From contig JADFXG010000002.1 of assembly GCA_015233895.1 (NCBI GenBank), positions 1 through 64,000 on the forward strand: a stretch of DNA of 64,000 nt. Reading direction: 5' to 3'. Positions within the stretch are counted from its first letter, which is position 1; each line of letters begins with the position of its first letter. This document shows, in pieces, positions 8,943 to 19,335 of this stretch. The stretch comes from Nitrospirota bacterium. Lineage in GTDB: Bacteria; Nitrospirota; Thermodesulfovibrionia; Thermodesulfovibrionales; Magnetobacteriaceae. The translations under genes were made by a program, and so were the position numbers. A model generated the notes under the pieces. The model was not told the origin of the DNA. It saw nothing but the letters and a program-made list of their open reading frames with translations, and made no database searches.

Positions 8943-9354
8943 CTCTTTCCATCTGTTCTATTTTTTCAACCTTTTCCTTACATTCCACACAGTGTACCGC
9001 ATAGGGAAGCACTTTTAATCTCCCCTCGCTAATTTCCTGTCCGCAGTCCTCACATATGCCGTACGTGCCGTTGTGGATTTTCCTTAAAGCCTCATCTATC
9101 TTATTTAACTTCAACTTGTGGTGATGAAGTTTCTGTAAAATAATATCCTCTGTCACATCAACAACCGACCAGTCACCATCGTCAAGGGCCGCATCTATTA
9201 ACTGTCTTTCATCACCCTTTACGAAATTAGAAATCTCCGTTTTAGCCTCCATAATGAGTGACTGTCTCTCTTCTAGGAGAATCTTTTTGACTCTTTTAAG
9301 TTTTTCTGCTCTTTCGTTCTCCATGCTGCCCCCCTCTTTGGTGTCTTGACTCAT
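8926..9354 (-). CDS. DksA/TraR-family zinc-finger protein
   Basis: 142 aa with a long N-terminal helical hairpin and a C4 zinc finger (CEDCGQEISEGRLKVLPYAVHC followed by VEC; CxxC...CxxC). DksA-type proteins enter the RNA polymerase secondary channel and adjust transcription, often with ppGpp. Its ATG overlaps the stop of the preceding small gene by ATGA, so it belongs to the rpsB-tsf-pyrH-frr operon. A second ATG (MENERAEK) is an alternative start. It is close in length to E. coli DksA (151 aa), but I cannot say whether it binds ppGpp. Confidence 0.85.
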   Translation of the reverse strand: MSQDTKEGGSMENERAEKLKRVKKILLEERQSLIMEAKTEISNFVKGDERQLIDAALDDGDWSVVDVTEDIILQKLHHHKLKLNKIDEALRKIHNGTYGICEDCGQEISEGRLKVLPYAVHCVECKEKVEKIEQMEREQPFQ

Positions 9355-9503
9355 TCTTTTGGTGGCTCCTCATTGACTTTGTCACTCACACCCTCTTTAA
9401 AGACCTCCACTATGCTCTTTACCTGTATTGATGCACCTTTGAGAGCCTTCTGAATGTCAGGAAGCTTTGCATCTTCCACCTTTAGCATAAAATTACTTTG
9501 CAA
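9351..9503 (-). CDS. Small unnamed protein between frr and the dksA-like gene
   Basis: 50 aa. The TTG start at 9503 has an ideal ribosome site (ggaggt, 6-nt spacing) that overlaps the end of frr, and the TGA overlaps the next ATG by 4 nt, so it is tightly packed in the operon. The peptide (starting MQSNFMLKVEDAKLP, then DIQKALKGASIQVKSIVEVF) is amphipathic, ends in an acidic proline-containing tail, and resembles no family I know. An internal ATG at 9488 would give 45 aa. Confidence 0.6.
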   Translation of the reverse strand: MQSNFMLKVEDAKLPDIQKALKGASIQVKSIVEVFKEGVSDKVNEEPPKE

Positions 9504-9505
9504 CG

Positions 9506-10062
9506 CTACACCTCCATTATTTCTTTTTCCTTGTGGGATGTTATATCATCAATTTGTTTAATAAAGGAATCAGTCAATTTCTGATTCTCAGCCTGAGAGC
9601 GCTTTGTCTCATCCTCACTGATGTGCTGGTCTTTTTCCAGTTTCTTTAACTCTTCATTAATGTCACGCCGGATGTTTCTGATTGATACCTTTGCCTCTTC
9701 AGCTTTTTTCTTTATCACCTTTACCAGTTGTTTTCTTCTTTCCTCAGTAAGCGGCGGAATCTTTATTCTGACCATCTTACCGTCATTTCCAGGCGTTAAA
9801 TCGAGATCGGACTTCAGTATCGCCTTTTCAATCATGGGGATTACTTTTTGCTCCCACGGTTGAATGGAAATCGTCTGAGGGTCAGGCACTCCGAGGGTTG
9901 CCACCTTATGCAGTGCCGTAGGAGTTCCATAGTAGTCAACCATTATACCATCAACCAGCCCAAGCGAAGCACGTCCAGTTCTCACTCCGGCATAATCCTT
10001 CTTTAAATGGCCTATCACTCCCGCCATTTTTTCATCAGCCTTCTTTTCTAACTCTTTTAACA

Positions 10063-10063
<1 letters not shown>
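9506..10063 (-). CDS. frr: Ribosome recycling factor
   Basis: 185 aa, the standard length. GVRTGRASLGLVDGIMVDYYG and the C-terminal helices VSIRNIRRDINEELKKLEKD are diagnostic. RRF splits post-termination ribosomes with EF-G. It starts one base into the pyrH stop region and is part of the conserved rpsB-tsf-pyrH-frr order. Confidence 0.97.
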
Positions 10064-11408
<1,345 letters not shown>

Positions 11409-11415
11409 AGCTATC

Positions 11416-12180
11416 TTACTCCCTCCCTTCTTCTGCTTCATCCTGCATGATTTTTTCCTCTATCTTGACATCCTCTGCCTGTTCCACCAGCTCCTTGTTC
11501 AACATGGCCTTACCCTCTAAGATTGCATCCGCTATCTTTGACGTAACAAGTTTAACTGCCCTTATGGCATCGTCATTACCAGGTACTACGTAATCTATAA
11601 GGTCAGGGTCACAATTTGTATCCACTATTGATACAACCGGTAAGGAGAGTTTTCTTGCCTCCATTACGGCTATGTTTTCACGTCTTGGGTCAACAACAAA
11701 CACAGCGCCGGGAATCTTTTTCATGTCCTTGATTCCGCCCAGATTTTTCTGGAGTTTCATACGGATTTTTTCCAGTGCTGCCACCTCTTTTTTTGGCAGT
11801 ACGTCAAAGGTTCCGTCCGCTTTCATTGTCTCTATTTTTTTGAGTTTTTCGATACTCTTTTTGATTGTTATAAAGTTAGTGAGCATTCCGCCAAGCCATC
11901 TCTGGTTTATGTAATAAGCACCAGATCTTGCCGCCTCCTCCGCTATTGCATCCTGTGCCTGCTTTTTTGTGCCCACAAACAGAACGTCCTTACCTGTAGA
12001 TGCGACATCTTTTACAAAATTATAGGCCTCCTCCATTCCCTTCACAGTCTTTTGCAGGTCTATTATGTAGATTCCGTTTCTCTCCCCAAAAATGAACTTC
12101 TTCATCTTAGGGTTCCATCTCTTTACCTGATGGCCAAAATGTACTCCGGCCTCAAGAAGTTCCTTCATTGATACTACCAT
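11416..12180 (-). CDS. rpsB: 30S ribosomal protein S2
   Basis: 254 aa. [29 protein letters not shown] and the [12 protein letters not shown] motif are those of S2. The ATG at 12180 has an aggaggt ribosome site with 9-nt spacing. It is the first gene of the translation operon and has a long leader. An acidic tail ([14 protein letters not shown]) ends the protein. Confidence 0.97.
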   Translation of the reverse strand: MVVSMKELLEAGVHFGHQVKRWNPKMKKFIFGERNGIYIIDLQKTVKGMEEAYNFVKDVASTGKDVLFVGTKKQAQDAIAEEAARSGAYYINQRWLGGMLTNFITIKKSIEKLKKIETMKADGTFDVLPKKEVAALEKIRMKLQKNLGGIKDMKKIPGAVFVVDPRRENIAVMEARKLSLPVVSIVDTNCDPDLIDYVVPGNDDAIRAVKLVTSKIADAILEGKAMLNKELVEQAEDVKIEEKIMQDEAEEGRE

Positions 12181-12233
12181 ACGCGGCTAACCTCCTAAAC
12201 AACGGTTTTTTTCCTCCGCCAGAATTTTTCGTG

Positions 12234-12252
12234 CCCTCTCTGAAAGAGAGGG
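12234..12252. promoter_or_regulatory. Hairpin in the rpsB leader
   Basis: CCCTCTCT and AGAGAGGG form a perfect 8-bp stem with a GAA loop, 54 bp before the rpsB start. Ribosomal protein S2 leaders often fold to allow autoregulation by S2. No T-run follows. The remainder of 12181-12467 shows no gene. Confidence 0.4.
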
Positions 12253-12467
12253 AAACCACCGAAAAACTTTCTCACTTTTACAACCTCTCCGGCGTGCGTT
12301 CTAAATCTAAATAACTTAACATATCTATTATTGGTTTTTCAATAGGAGTAAGATTTTTTTCAGATTGAGAAGATATTTTAGACATCTTTATCACTTTTTA
12401 CACAAATATATGATAAATAAAAGTTAAATAAAAATAAGCAGTTAAATAAATAAAAAAGGAGAATTTT

Positions 12468-12686
12468 ATGGGAAAAGGAGACAATTATATTCAAGATCCA
12501 AAAACAGGCAAATTCAACGGAAGCACTAAAAGCAGCAATAATAGCACTAATGCTTCAAAAGGTCAGAAAGGTTCAAGAAAAAGTACGTCTGATAATACAA
12601 CTTCTAATAAACCAACAACTACAACTGAATATGTACCTCCAAAATTAGGAATGCCAGCGATAAGAACCGGTGTAGGAGGTCGATAA
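12468..12686 (+). CDS. Small Ser/Thr/Asn-rich basic protein
   Basis: 72 aa with an aaaaaggagaatttt ribosome site before the ATG. The middle is low complexity (Ser, Thr, Asn, Lys), between an N-terminal GKGDNYIQDPKTGKFNGS and a C-terminal YVPPKLGMPAIRTG. No signal peptide or membrane helix is present. It stands alone and I do not recognise it; the disorder suggests a binding peptide or structural role. Confidence 0.5.
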   Translation: MGKGDNYIQDPKTGKFNGSTKSSNNSTNASKGQKGSRKSTSDNTTSNKPTTTTEYVPPKLGMPAIRTGVGGR

Positions 12687-12877
12687 ATTTGCAGAGAACA
12701 ATTTAACAATTCCTTGTTAAGCAACCTTCCTTCATTGGAGTAATCTGTTGGATTGCTCCAATGGGGAAAAGTATACAATATAATAATGCTGTTAAAGTTT
12801 CAAAAAGTTGAAAAAAGCTAATTTAATAATATAATATTGTAGTATGGAAGTTCACAAGTGAATAAATTATTATACAG

Positions 12878-14047
12878 GTGAAAGAGATTCTAAAGAATAA
12901 ATATTATTTCCTGCTATCCCTTTTAATAGTCTATTTCGTGACAGACGTTTCGTTTATAATCAAAGAAAAACTCCCAATAATTGACGATTACCTTTATGGC
13001 AGGCGATTTCCAACTAAAAGCAAGGGTACTACTCCAGTACTGATTGTCGCTATTGATGACGAAACGGTTAAGCGCTATGATTATGTACGTCCTATGTATG
13101 CCGATGTAATTGAGGGGATTCTTAAAGGAAAACCAAAAGTACTGGCTATTGATAATTTTTTTTGCCGTATAAGAGATTTAAAAGAAGATCTGAAACTTAT
13201 AAAGATATTTGAAAATGCTGAATCCAACATAGTGCTTGCTTATTTCAGTCAAGAATTAGACAGCTTTTTATTACGACAAATTAATCCCGAAACACATGAA
13301 CGTATTTATAAAAACAATAACAAGGTTACTATTGCAAACGTATCAATAGCGATCCCTTCAGAAAACAATGAAATAACTGCCTTTGTTCTAAACCCTGATT
13401 ATTTTAGTTACGAACAGTATCTGCCTTTTCCTTTGGAGGTGGTAAGTAAATATGTTGGAGGTGCGGTTTATGTCCCGTATGCAGATGCTGGTTTTGACTT
13501 TAACACGGCTGGAATAAGACATTGTAAACTTGGCGATATGATGATACCTTCTATGTACGAAAGCATCCCTGACTATTACACTTTTATTAACTATACGGAC
13601 AGGGAGTTTCCCTCGATACCACTTTGGAGGGTTAACGAGACGGATTCAACGGTTTTCAAAGACAAAATAGTGTTAATAGGGGCAAGTGCACCATTAGCCG
13701 GCGATATATTGTCAAGTCCTGTTTCTAAAAAAATACCAGGAGTTTACATCCTTGCCCATGCAATAGACATGTTACTTAACAGGAATTTTATTACCCCTGT
13801 AGAGTTAAAACACCAAAAAGTGATGACATTTTTAGCGGCTTTCGTAATTTCCATAATATCATTAACTTTAAAAAGATTACCGGCTTTTTTTGTAACCATT
13901 TTTTCCATAATAGTGATAAAGCTTTTAACGGATATTCTGTTTTACCATTATTTGTTATACATGTATTTTGCGCCTTTTTTGTTTGCCATCCTCATTACAC
14001 ATCTAATCGTTATAATTTATACAAACTCGTTAAAATCAGCCTCTTAG
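12878..14047 (+). CDS. CHASE2-domain membrane protein without an output domain
   Basis: 389 aa from a GTG. One N-terminal helix is followed by a CHASE2 extracellular sensor (GRRFPTKSKGTTPVLIVAID ... VLAIDNFF ... VFKDKIVLIGASAPLAGD ... VYILAHAIDMLL, to about residue 310) and then three membrane helices. CHASE2 normally feeds a kinase or nucleotide cyclase domain, but here the protein ends right after the last helix (TNSLKSAS). No clear ribosome site precedes the GTG. Its stop overlaps by 4 nt the end of the convergent phosphatase gene, a possible functional partner. Confidence 0.75.
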   Translation: MKEILKNKYYFLLSLLIVYFVTDVSFIIKEKLPIIDDYLYGRRFPTKSKGTTPVLIVAIDDETVKRYDYVRPMYADVIEGILKGKPKVLAIDNFFCRIRDLKEDLKLIKIFENAESNIVLAYFSQELDSFLLRQINPETHERIYKNNNKVTIANVSIAIPSENNEITAFVLNPDYFSYEQYLPFPLEVVSKYVGGAVYVPYADAGFDFNTAGIRHCKLGDMMIPSMYESIPDYYTFINYTDREFPSIPLWRVNETDSTVFKDKIVLIGASAPLAGDILSSPVSKKIPGVYILAHAIDMLLNRNFITPVELKHQKVMTFLAAFVISIISLTLKRLPAFFVTIFSIIVIKLLTDILFYHYLLYMYFAPFLFAILITHLIVIIYTNSLKSAS

Positions 14048-15765
14048 GAGTTTGGCTTATAATTAAAACACAAAATTGTAATATCATCGGACTGCACCGC
14101 ATCGGTTGTAAACTCGGAAAGTTTGGCGACAACATCTTCTACAATGGTTTTTGACGATTTCCCCTGGTTTTTACTGAGCACCGCGATGAGTCTGTCATCG
14201 TCAAAAATCTTATTTTCCGTGTCCATAGCCTCAGTCACACCGTCTGTGTAGAGGAAAATGGCATCTCCTTCGGAAAATGTTATCTTATCAGAGTTGTACT
14301 CTGACTCCTCCATAATGCCGGCGGGAATACCATCGCTAATCTTAAGCAGTTTGACTTCTCCTGAGTTGTCAATCAGGTAGGGAGGATTATGTCCGCCGTT
14401 ACTGTAAGAGCATACACCGGTTTTCGTATCTATAATTCCAAGGAACAGTGTTACAAACATAGATTTTTCATTATTTCTGCATAAATCGTTATTGACTACA
14501 CGGAGGATTTGACCAGTATCTGAATAGATTTTTGCAACAGCACGAATAAGTGTTTTTGTAACGGCCATAAAGAAGGCCGCAGGAACTCCCTTGTCAGTTA
14601 CATCCCCAATTACAAAGCAAAGGAGAGTATCGTTAATGAAAAAGAAATCATACAGGTCACCGCCAACCTCTTTTGCCGGCTGCATGAAAGCATACAGGTC
14701 CACTCCATGTTCCTTGATGTCTGAGAAATTTACAGGCAGCAAACCCATCTGGATATCTCTGGCCAGTTTCATAGCTTCCTGGATTTTATGTTTTTCTATG
14801 TTTTCAAAAGCCATAGAGATGTTGTTACAGAATATTTCCACCATGTTTTTGTCTATCTCATTGAGTTGTCTGTGACTGTGTATATAGACCATGTTGTAGG
14901 AGTTAGTTTTATTTTTAAAATAGACCACACATGAGTTTTCGGTAAATATGTTTGTTTGCTCTGCCTCAGCACGAAGAAGGAGTTCAAACTCAGCGGGTTC
15001 CAACACTTCTTTTGCCGGCTTACCAATTTGCTGTCCATACACACCAGTACCCTTAACTATGGTGATGGCTTTTGAACTCTTGTTAGCAACAAAGGATGAG
15101 TCTATGTGATACACTGAACCCTCGTCAAGCCTTAACAGTGAAGTCAGTTGAGTTAAAATACCTGATATGAAATCATCCATTGACTGAACTTCAAAAAGAG
15201 TTGGAAATGCGGCTATAATCTGTTCAAGTCCTCTTTTTGTACCATCTATGGTAACAAGATTTCTATAGTCACGCAAAGCAGAGACCATAGTGGTAAACAG
15301 TTTTTGTTTGGTAAGTTCATTTTTTGACTTATAGTCGTTGATTTCGTATTGCATGATGACCTTGTCCTCGGGGGCCTGCCCCGGTTGGCCGGTTCTCAGA
15401 ATTATACGAAGGAGATTATTATTTAGTGTATTACGAATATGTTTTACGACCTGAAGACCAGCGTCATCGGTTTCCATAACGACATCAAGCAGCATAACAG
15501 CAGAGTCAGGATTGTTTTCGATAAGGGTTTTTGCCTCAGTGCCGGAGTAGGCCTGTAAAAAAGCGATCTCTTTGTCATCAAACACAACATCCATTAAACT
15601 AAGAATAGTCGCATCATGCACACCAGGCTCGTCATCAACTATAATGACTTTCCACTTATCTTTAGCTCTTTTTGCCCCTGGCTCACCCTCTGCCTCTTCA
15701 ACAAATAAGTCATCAAGGTCATCAACAGGCTCTTTTGTATCATCTGACAAACTATTTGTGTCCAT
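14044..15765 (-). CDS. Response regulator with a PP2C/SpoIIE-type phosphatase output
   Basis: 573 aa. An acidic N-terminus leads into a receiver domain (about residues 38-160: VIIVDDEPGVHDA ... VMLLDVVMETDDAG ... RTGQPGQAPE), then a DUF3369/GAF-like linker (about residues 165-330), then a SpoIIE-family PP2C phosphatase (QMGLLPVNF, GGDLYDFFFI, GDVTDKGVPAAFFM, YSNGGHNPPYLI, FLYTDGVTEA, SDDITILCF). Metal-binding aspartates are present. Such proteins usually act in partner-switching control of an anti-sigma factor. Confidence 0.88.
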   Translation of the reverse strand: MDTNSLSDDTKEPVDDLDDLFVEEAEGEPGAKRAKDKWKVIIVDDEPGVHDATILSLMDVVFDDKEIAFLQAYSGTEAKTLIENNPDSAVMLLDVVMETDDAGLQVVKHIRNTLNNNLLRIILRTGQPGQAPEDKVIMQYEINDYKSKNELTKQKLFTTMVSALRDYRNLVTIDGTKRGLEQIIAAFPTLFEVQSMDDFISGILTQLTSLLRLDEGSVYHIDSSFVANKSSKAITIVKGTGVYGQQIGKPAKEVLEPAEFELLLRAEAEQTNIFTENSCVVYFKNKTNSYNMVYIHSHRQLNEIDKNMVEIFCNNISMAFENIEKHKIQEAMKLARDIQMGLLPVNFSDIKEHGVDLYAFMQPAKEVGGDLYDFFFINDTLLCFVIGDVTDKGVPAAFFMAVTKTLIRAVAKIYSDTGQILRVVNNDLCRNNEKSMFVTLFLGIIDTKTGVCSYSNGGHNPPYLIDNSGEVKLLKISDGIPAGIMEESEYNSDKITFSEGDAIFLYTDGVTEAMDTENKIFDDDRLIAVLSKNQGKSSKTIVEDVVAKLSEFTTDAVQSDDITILCFNYKPNS

Positions 15766-15802
15766 TTATATCTCCTTAACAGAAGTGTATCTGAAATATC
15801 AG

Positions 15803-15825
15803 TTTTTTGTCAAAGTGACAAAAAA
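15803..15825. promoter_or_regulatory. Perfect 23-bp palindrome between divergent genes
   Basis: TTTTTTGTCA, a 3-bp spacer, then TGACAAAAAA. It lies 38 bp before the phosphatase gene (minus) and 118 bp before the plus-strand gene at 15943. A similar word (TCTTGACTTTTTT) follows immediately and could be a -35 region. A repressor operator is possible; a hairpin on the phosphatase message leader is the alternative. Confidence 0.4.
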
Positions 15826-15942
15826 GTCTTGACTTTTTTCCAGGTATATGATAAGCTTAATCGCTGCGTTAATAAAATACCATAGTAACATTGGCAAAAC
15901 TCTCAGTTGATGAGATAAAAAAGAGATCTAAAGGAGGAATCA

Positions 15943-16407
15943 GTGTCGAAAAAAATAACGGGACATTTTGACGATTTAATTGAGATGGCATCAGAGTTTG
16001 TACAAAAGCAAAAGGGAGTGTGGGACCACACAGCATGGACTAATTTTCTTGCCGAAGCAAAGACTATGGGCTATGAGGTAAACGATGAGTTAAAGTCATA
16101 TCTTGGCACCTTACTTGACTCCATGAAGAGAGTTTACAATGCCGCTGCTGCCACAGAAAGTATCACTAAGCTTATGTCAAGCATGGCGGAAAACACAGTT
16201 GATTTCATGAAAAAGACAAAAGGTGTATGGGATCATGACGGCTGGCAGAGCTACCTTAAGGACATTCAGAAAAAGGGTCTGGATTTAAATGACGAGACAA
16301 CCAAGTACCTCGGTGGCGTGTTGGAGGCATCCAAGGATCTTTATGCATTTCCACCAATTGCCAGCAAAATGATGGCAAAGGCTACTAAGAAGTCTAAAGA
16401 AGCCTAA
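15943..16407 (+). CDS. Two-repeat soluble protein of unknown function
   Basis: 154 aa from a GTG with an aaaggagg ribosome site. It consists of two copies of a 60-70 residue unit: FVQKQKGVWDHTAWTNFL ... VNDELKSYLGTLLDSMK and FMKKTKGVWDHDGWQSYL ... LNDETTKYLGGVLEASK. The shared pattern is KGVWDH..W...L...G...ND....YLG..L...K. No signal peptide or helix in the membrane. It is a duplicated helical module that I do not recognise. Confidence 0.7.
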   Translation: MSKKITGHFDDLIEMASEFVQKQKGVWDHTAWTNFLAEAKTMGYEVNDELKSYLGTLLDSMKRVYNAAAATESITKLMSSMAENTVDFMKKTKGVWDHDGWQSYLKDIQKKGLDLNDETTKYLGGVLEASKDLYAFPPIASKMMAKATKKSKEA

Positions 16408-16499
16408 AGACACAGCGGTAGCAGCATAGGTGGCTTTTACAGTTAACGAGAGGGGCCGATAAAAGATGTGTGGTCGTTAAGCAGAGGAAGATTGATATT

Positions 16500-16826
16500 A
16501 TGTTATCTATTAGGATAGTTAAAACAGCCGTATGTTTTTTGCTGTTGTCGGTGCTTTTGGTAAGTTGTGGGTTTATTTCAGACGGCCCCTCCGGTTGGGC
16601 AGTGAACAATATTAAGCTTCCTGTAGCTAAGGGCCCAGCCTCAAGCGGGTATAAAGAGGGCTTAGCTTGTATTTATGCTGCATTTGGTATGATTTCTATT
16701 GGGGACGCCTCAATAGAAAGCGCTACAAGACAGGGCGGCATAAAAGAAATATATACCATTGATACAACTGCGCAGAGCTTCTTTGGCGTTTACACCAGAC
16801 AATGCACAGTTATTGTAGGAAATTAG
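16500..16826 (+). CDS. TRL-like lipoprotein
   Basis: 108 aa from the ATG at 16500 (ribosome site agaggaag); an earlier ATG at 16470 would put charged residues before the signal peptide. A lipobox (LLVSC) ends the signal sequence. The mature part (GSASGYKEG-like segment SSGYKEGLACIYAAFGMIS, GDASIESATRQGGIKEIYTI, FFGVYTRQCTVIVGN) matches the TRL lipoprotein family, of unknown function. Confidence 0.75.
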   Translation: MLSIRIVKTAVCFLLLSVLLVSCGFISDGPSGWAVNNIKLPVAKGPASSGYKEGLACIYAAFGMISIGDASIESATRQGGIKEIYTIDTTAQSFFGVYTRQCTVIVGN

Positions 16827-16976
16827 AACAAGGTATATATAGCAAATTAATGAAAAGGTTATAACGGCAATGGCAGGGTAGAGAGTGCTGGGTAATGGGC
16901 GTTGTACGTCTTACTCTCTCCGGTCTCTGTCATTTGATGTGGTGGTGCAACTAAAACATTTACGATAATTAGTTCG

Positions 16977-17408
16977 TTACGTATCGCTTAGGATGGCCTT
17001 TTTGATACAGTCTGCAAAACGCTGTCTAAGTTCAGGGTCATTGATTACGGCGGTTATTTCCTCAATGTATTCTTTGTCGCTTTCTTTTAAAACTTTTGGC
17101 AGGCTTTTTGGGTTCTCTTCCATTATAACTTCAGGAATGTCTCTGACCCGGAACTTTATTTCACTTATTTTGAATTCCTGTAGTTTTGAAATCATCATCC
17201 CTCTGTAGAAATGCAGCTCTTTAAGCCAAAGCTCCGATGATACATCTACAGTGAGACGGCCACTTTGAAAGAATACTGGCCGTGTGTTATCGGCAACAGT
17301 GCCTTTAAACACCACACCCCATTTGTTTTTTATTCTCTCTAAAGTAAAGCCATCCTGTATTCCAAGATCACTACAAAGAGACTCCAACAAAGAGGCGGAT
17401 GTTATCAT
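16977..17408 (-). CDS. DUF721 / DciA-like protein
   Basis: 143 aa with the DUF721 core (IKNKWGVVFKGTVADNTRPV, LTVDVSSELWLKELHFYRG). DciA proteins load the replicative helicase in bacteria lacking DnaC. It is 13 bp downstream of rpmB. The acidic C-terminal extension (about residues 95-143) is not typical of the core domain. Confidence 0.7.
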   Translation of the reverse strand: MITSASLLESLCSDLGIQDGFTLERIKNKWGVVFKGTVADNTRPVFFQSGRLTVDVSSELWLKELHFYRGMMISKLQEFKISEIKFRVRDIPEVIMEENPKSLPKVLKESDKEYIEEITAVINDPELRQRFADCIKKAILSDT

Positions 17409-17421
17409 TTAATTGTAATGG

Positions 17422-17610
17422 TTATATCGCTTTTGTAACAAATCCGGAACGTAAACACCTTGTACACACTACCACTCTTCTGGGGCCTTTACTGGTTATA
17501 GCTTTTACTTTCTGAAGGTTAGGTTTAAACCATCTCTTGGTTCTGTTATTCGCATGACTGACGTTGTTCCCAACGGTTTTTGCCTTACCACAAACTGTGC
17601 AGGTTGCCAA
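17422..17610 (-). CDS. rpmB: 50S ribosomal protein L28
   Basis: 62 aa: [31 protein letters not shown] and the C-terminal [10 protein letters not shown] with two CxxC zinc-type pairs, as in the zinc-binding form of L28. The start is a TTG with an aaggagg ribosome site. Confidence 0.95.
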   Translation of the reverse strand: MATCTVCGKAKTVGNNVSHANNRTKRWFKPNLQKVKAITSKGPRRVVVCTRCLRSGFVTKAI

Positions 17611-17764
17611 CTTTACATCCTCCTTAAATATTTCTTCGCTCTTTTCTTATATTACTCTTATGTAATCTGTGTATTATAACACAGAAAGAGTATATAAATT
17701 CAAGTGCGCTTGATTTTTTGTGTTTAATATGTGTGAAGTAAATGTAATTTCACTAAACAGTTGT

Positions 17765-19126
17765 TTAAGAGACAGTATAAGAGAAATACTTGGACTCGTA
17801 AGTATTCCCGCTTGTATCATAAATTATTTCAAAATAATAGTAGGTTCCTGTTTCAGCCGCATATGGAACATAGATATCCAGATTGCTTGCAGAAAATGTC
17901 TGTCCTGATAATATAGTTTGTCCACTGGTTTGAGTCAGCCAGGTGCCGCTTGGTGTGTAAATATAAGCATACATAGAATAGGTAGAGTTTGTATTATTGG
18001 TAATGGTTGAGGAAAACGGCCCCAAATTACCCCCACGAGATACTGTTGTTGTCGTTGGTGATGTAATCGTATGCGTCAGTGATGATGTGGATGACGATAA
18101 TGAACCGGTATAAATATATCCAGGATAAACTCCGGCAGCAAGTTTATTCCCGTCTGACGATGAAGTTATTGTTCGCCAATTTCTGCTACCGGCACTCGAT
18201 TGAGCACTCCATGTAGCACCTGAGTCTGTTGAGGTATAGATATAGCCACCATAAACTGAAGCAGCGAGTTTGGAGCCATCTGATGAGGACGCTATTCCAT
18301 ACCAATATCCGCTGCCGGCACCTGTTTGCTCAGTCCATGTAACACCTGAATCTGTCGATGTATAGATATAACCATAATAAGCTCCAGCAGCAAGTTTATT
18401 CCCATCTGATGAGGACGCTATTACTTGCCAGTTTCTTTTACCGGCACCTGTTCTTTGAGTCCAGGTAACGCCAGAATCTGTTGAGGTATAAATATAGTCA
18501 CCTGAAATATTAAAATCCTGAAAAACCACAGCAGCGAGTTTGGAGCCATCTGATGAGGACGCTATTCCATACCAATATCTTCTGCCTGCGCTCGTTTGCA
18601 CTGTCCATGTAACACCTGAATCTGTTGAGGCGTATATAAACCCACCCTCGCTATTAGTATCCTCATAATTAGTCAAAGCCGCGAGTTTGGAGCCATCTGA
18701 TGAGGACGCCATATTATACCAATATCTTCTACCTGCCCCGGTTTGTATAGTCCATGTAGAGCCGGAGTTTGTTGAGGTATAAATATACCCACCATAACCA
18801 ATACCATAAATATCAGCAGCAGCGAGTTTTGAACCATCTGATGAGGACGCTATTGACCACCAACTTCCGCTACCGGCGCTCGTTCTCTCTGTCCATGTAG
18901 AGCCAGAGTCTGTTGAGGTATAGATATACCCACTATTAGTAGATCCGGCAGCTAGTTTTGAACCATCTGATGAGGACGCTATTACTTGCCAATTTCTGCT
19001 GCCAGCACCTGTTTGAGCAGTCCAGGTCCATCCGGCATGGGATAGTGTTGGTAACAGCACTGTCAGCATTATAACCAATACCAACAAAAAGCTTAAAACC
19101 CTATTTGATTTAAAGACAACTGCCAT
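17765..19126 (-). CDS. Secreted seven-repeat beta-propeller protein
   Basis: 453 aa. A signal peptide (to about residue 31) is followed by seven repeats of 42-49 aa with the pattern WT.QT.AGSR.W..IASSSDGSKLAA....GYIYTSTDSG (about residues 33-345), the count expected for a seven-bladed BNR/sialidase-like propeller, then a C-terminal Ig-like domain (about residues 350-453). It would act outside the cytoplasm. A six-repeat lipoprotein with the same repeat lies at 21774-22661. No enzymatic motif can be pointed out. Confidence 0.8.
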   Translation of the reverse strand: MAVVFKSNRVLSFLLVLVIMLTVLLPTLSHAGWTWTAQTGAGSRNWQVIASSSDGSKLAAGSTNSGYIYTSTDSGSTWTERTSAGSGSWWSIASSSDGSKLAAADIYGIGYGGYIYTSTNSGSTWTIQTGAGRRYWYNMASSSDGSKLAALTNYEDTNSEGGFIYASTDSGVTWTVQTSAGRRYWYGIASSSDGSKLAAVVFQDFNISGDYIYTSTDSGVTWTQRTGAGKRNWQVIASSSDGNKLAAGAYYGYIYTSTDSGVTWTEQTGAGSGYWYGIASSSDGSKLAASVYGGYIYTSTDSGATWSAQSSAGSRNWRTITSSSDGNKLAAGVYPGYIYTGSLSSSTSSLTHTITSPTTTTVSRGGNLGPFSSTITNNTNSTYSMYAYIYTPSGTWLTQTSGQTILSGQTFSASNLDIYVPYAAETGTYYYFEIIYDTSGNTYESKYFSYTVS

Positions 19127-19335
19127 ATTTCGCCTCTTAAAAATCGTGATTGACGTTCATCACTTGTTTTAATACTTTACTTTAGGCAATCTACTTGTCC
19201 CAGTTTCTTACCGCATCCGCTCTCTGGGAAGTCCGGTTAGCATCTCCTGAATACGCTCAACATCAGGATTTACTTATATCACGGTTTCCATCAAGGCTAT
19301 AGTTTATAATTTTTTAAAGAAAAAAGTAAAGCTGA

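Noticed and set aside
19127-19335. Possible riboswitch or short open frame (GTA AAT CCT GAT ... to TAA) upstream of the secreted propeller gene
   Set aside because: I checked for the cyclic-di-GMP riboswitch consensus and found no match; the frame has no start codon.
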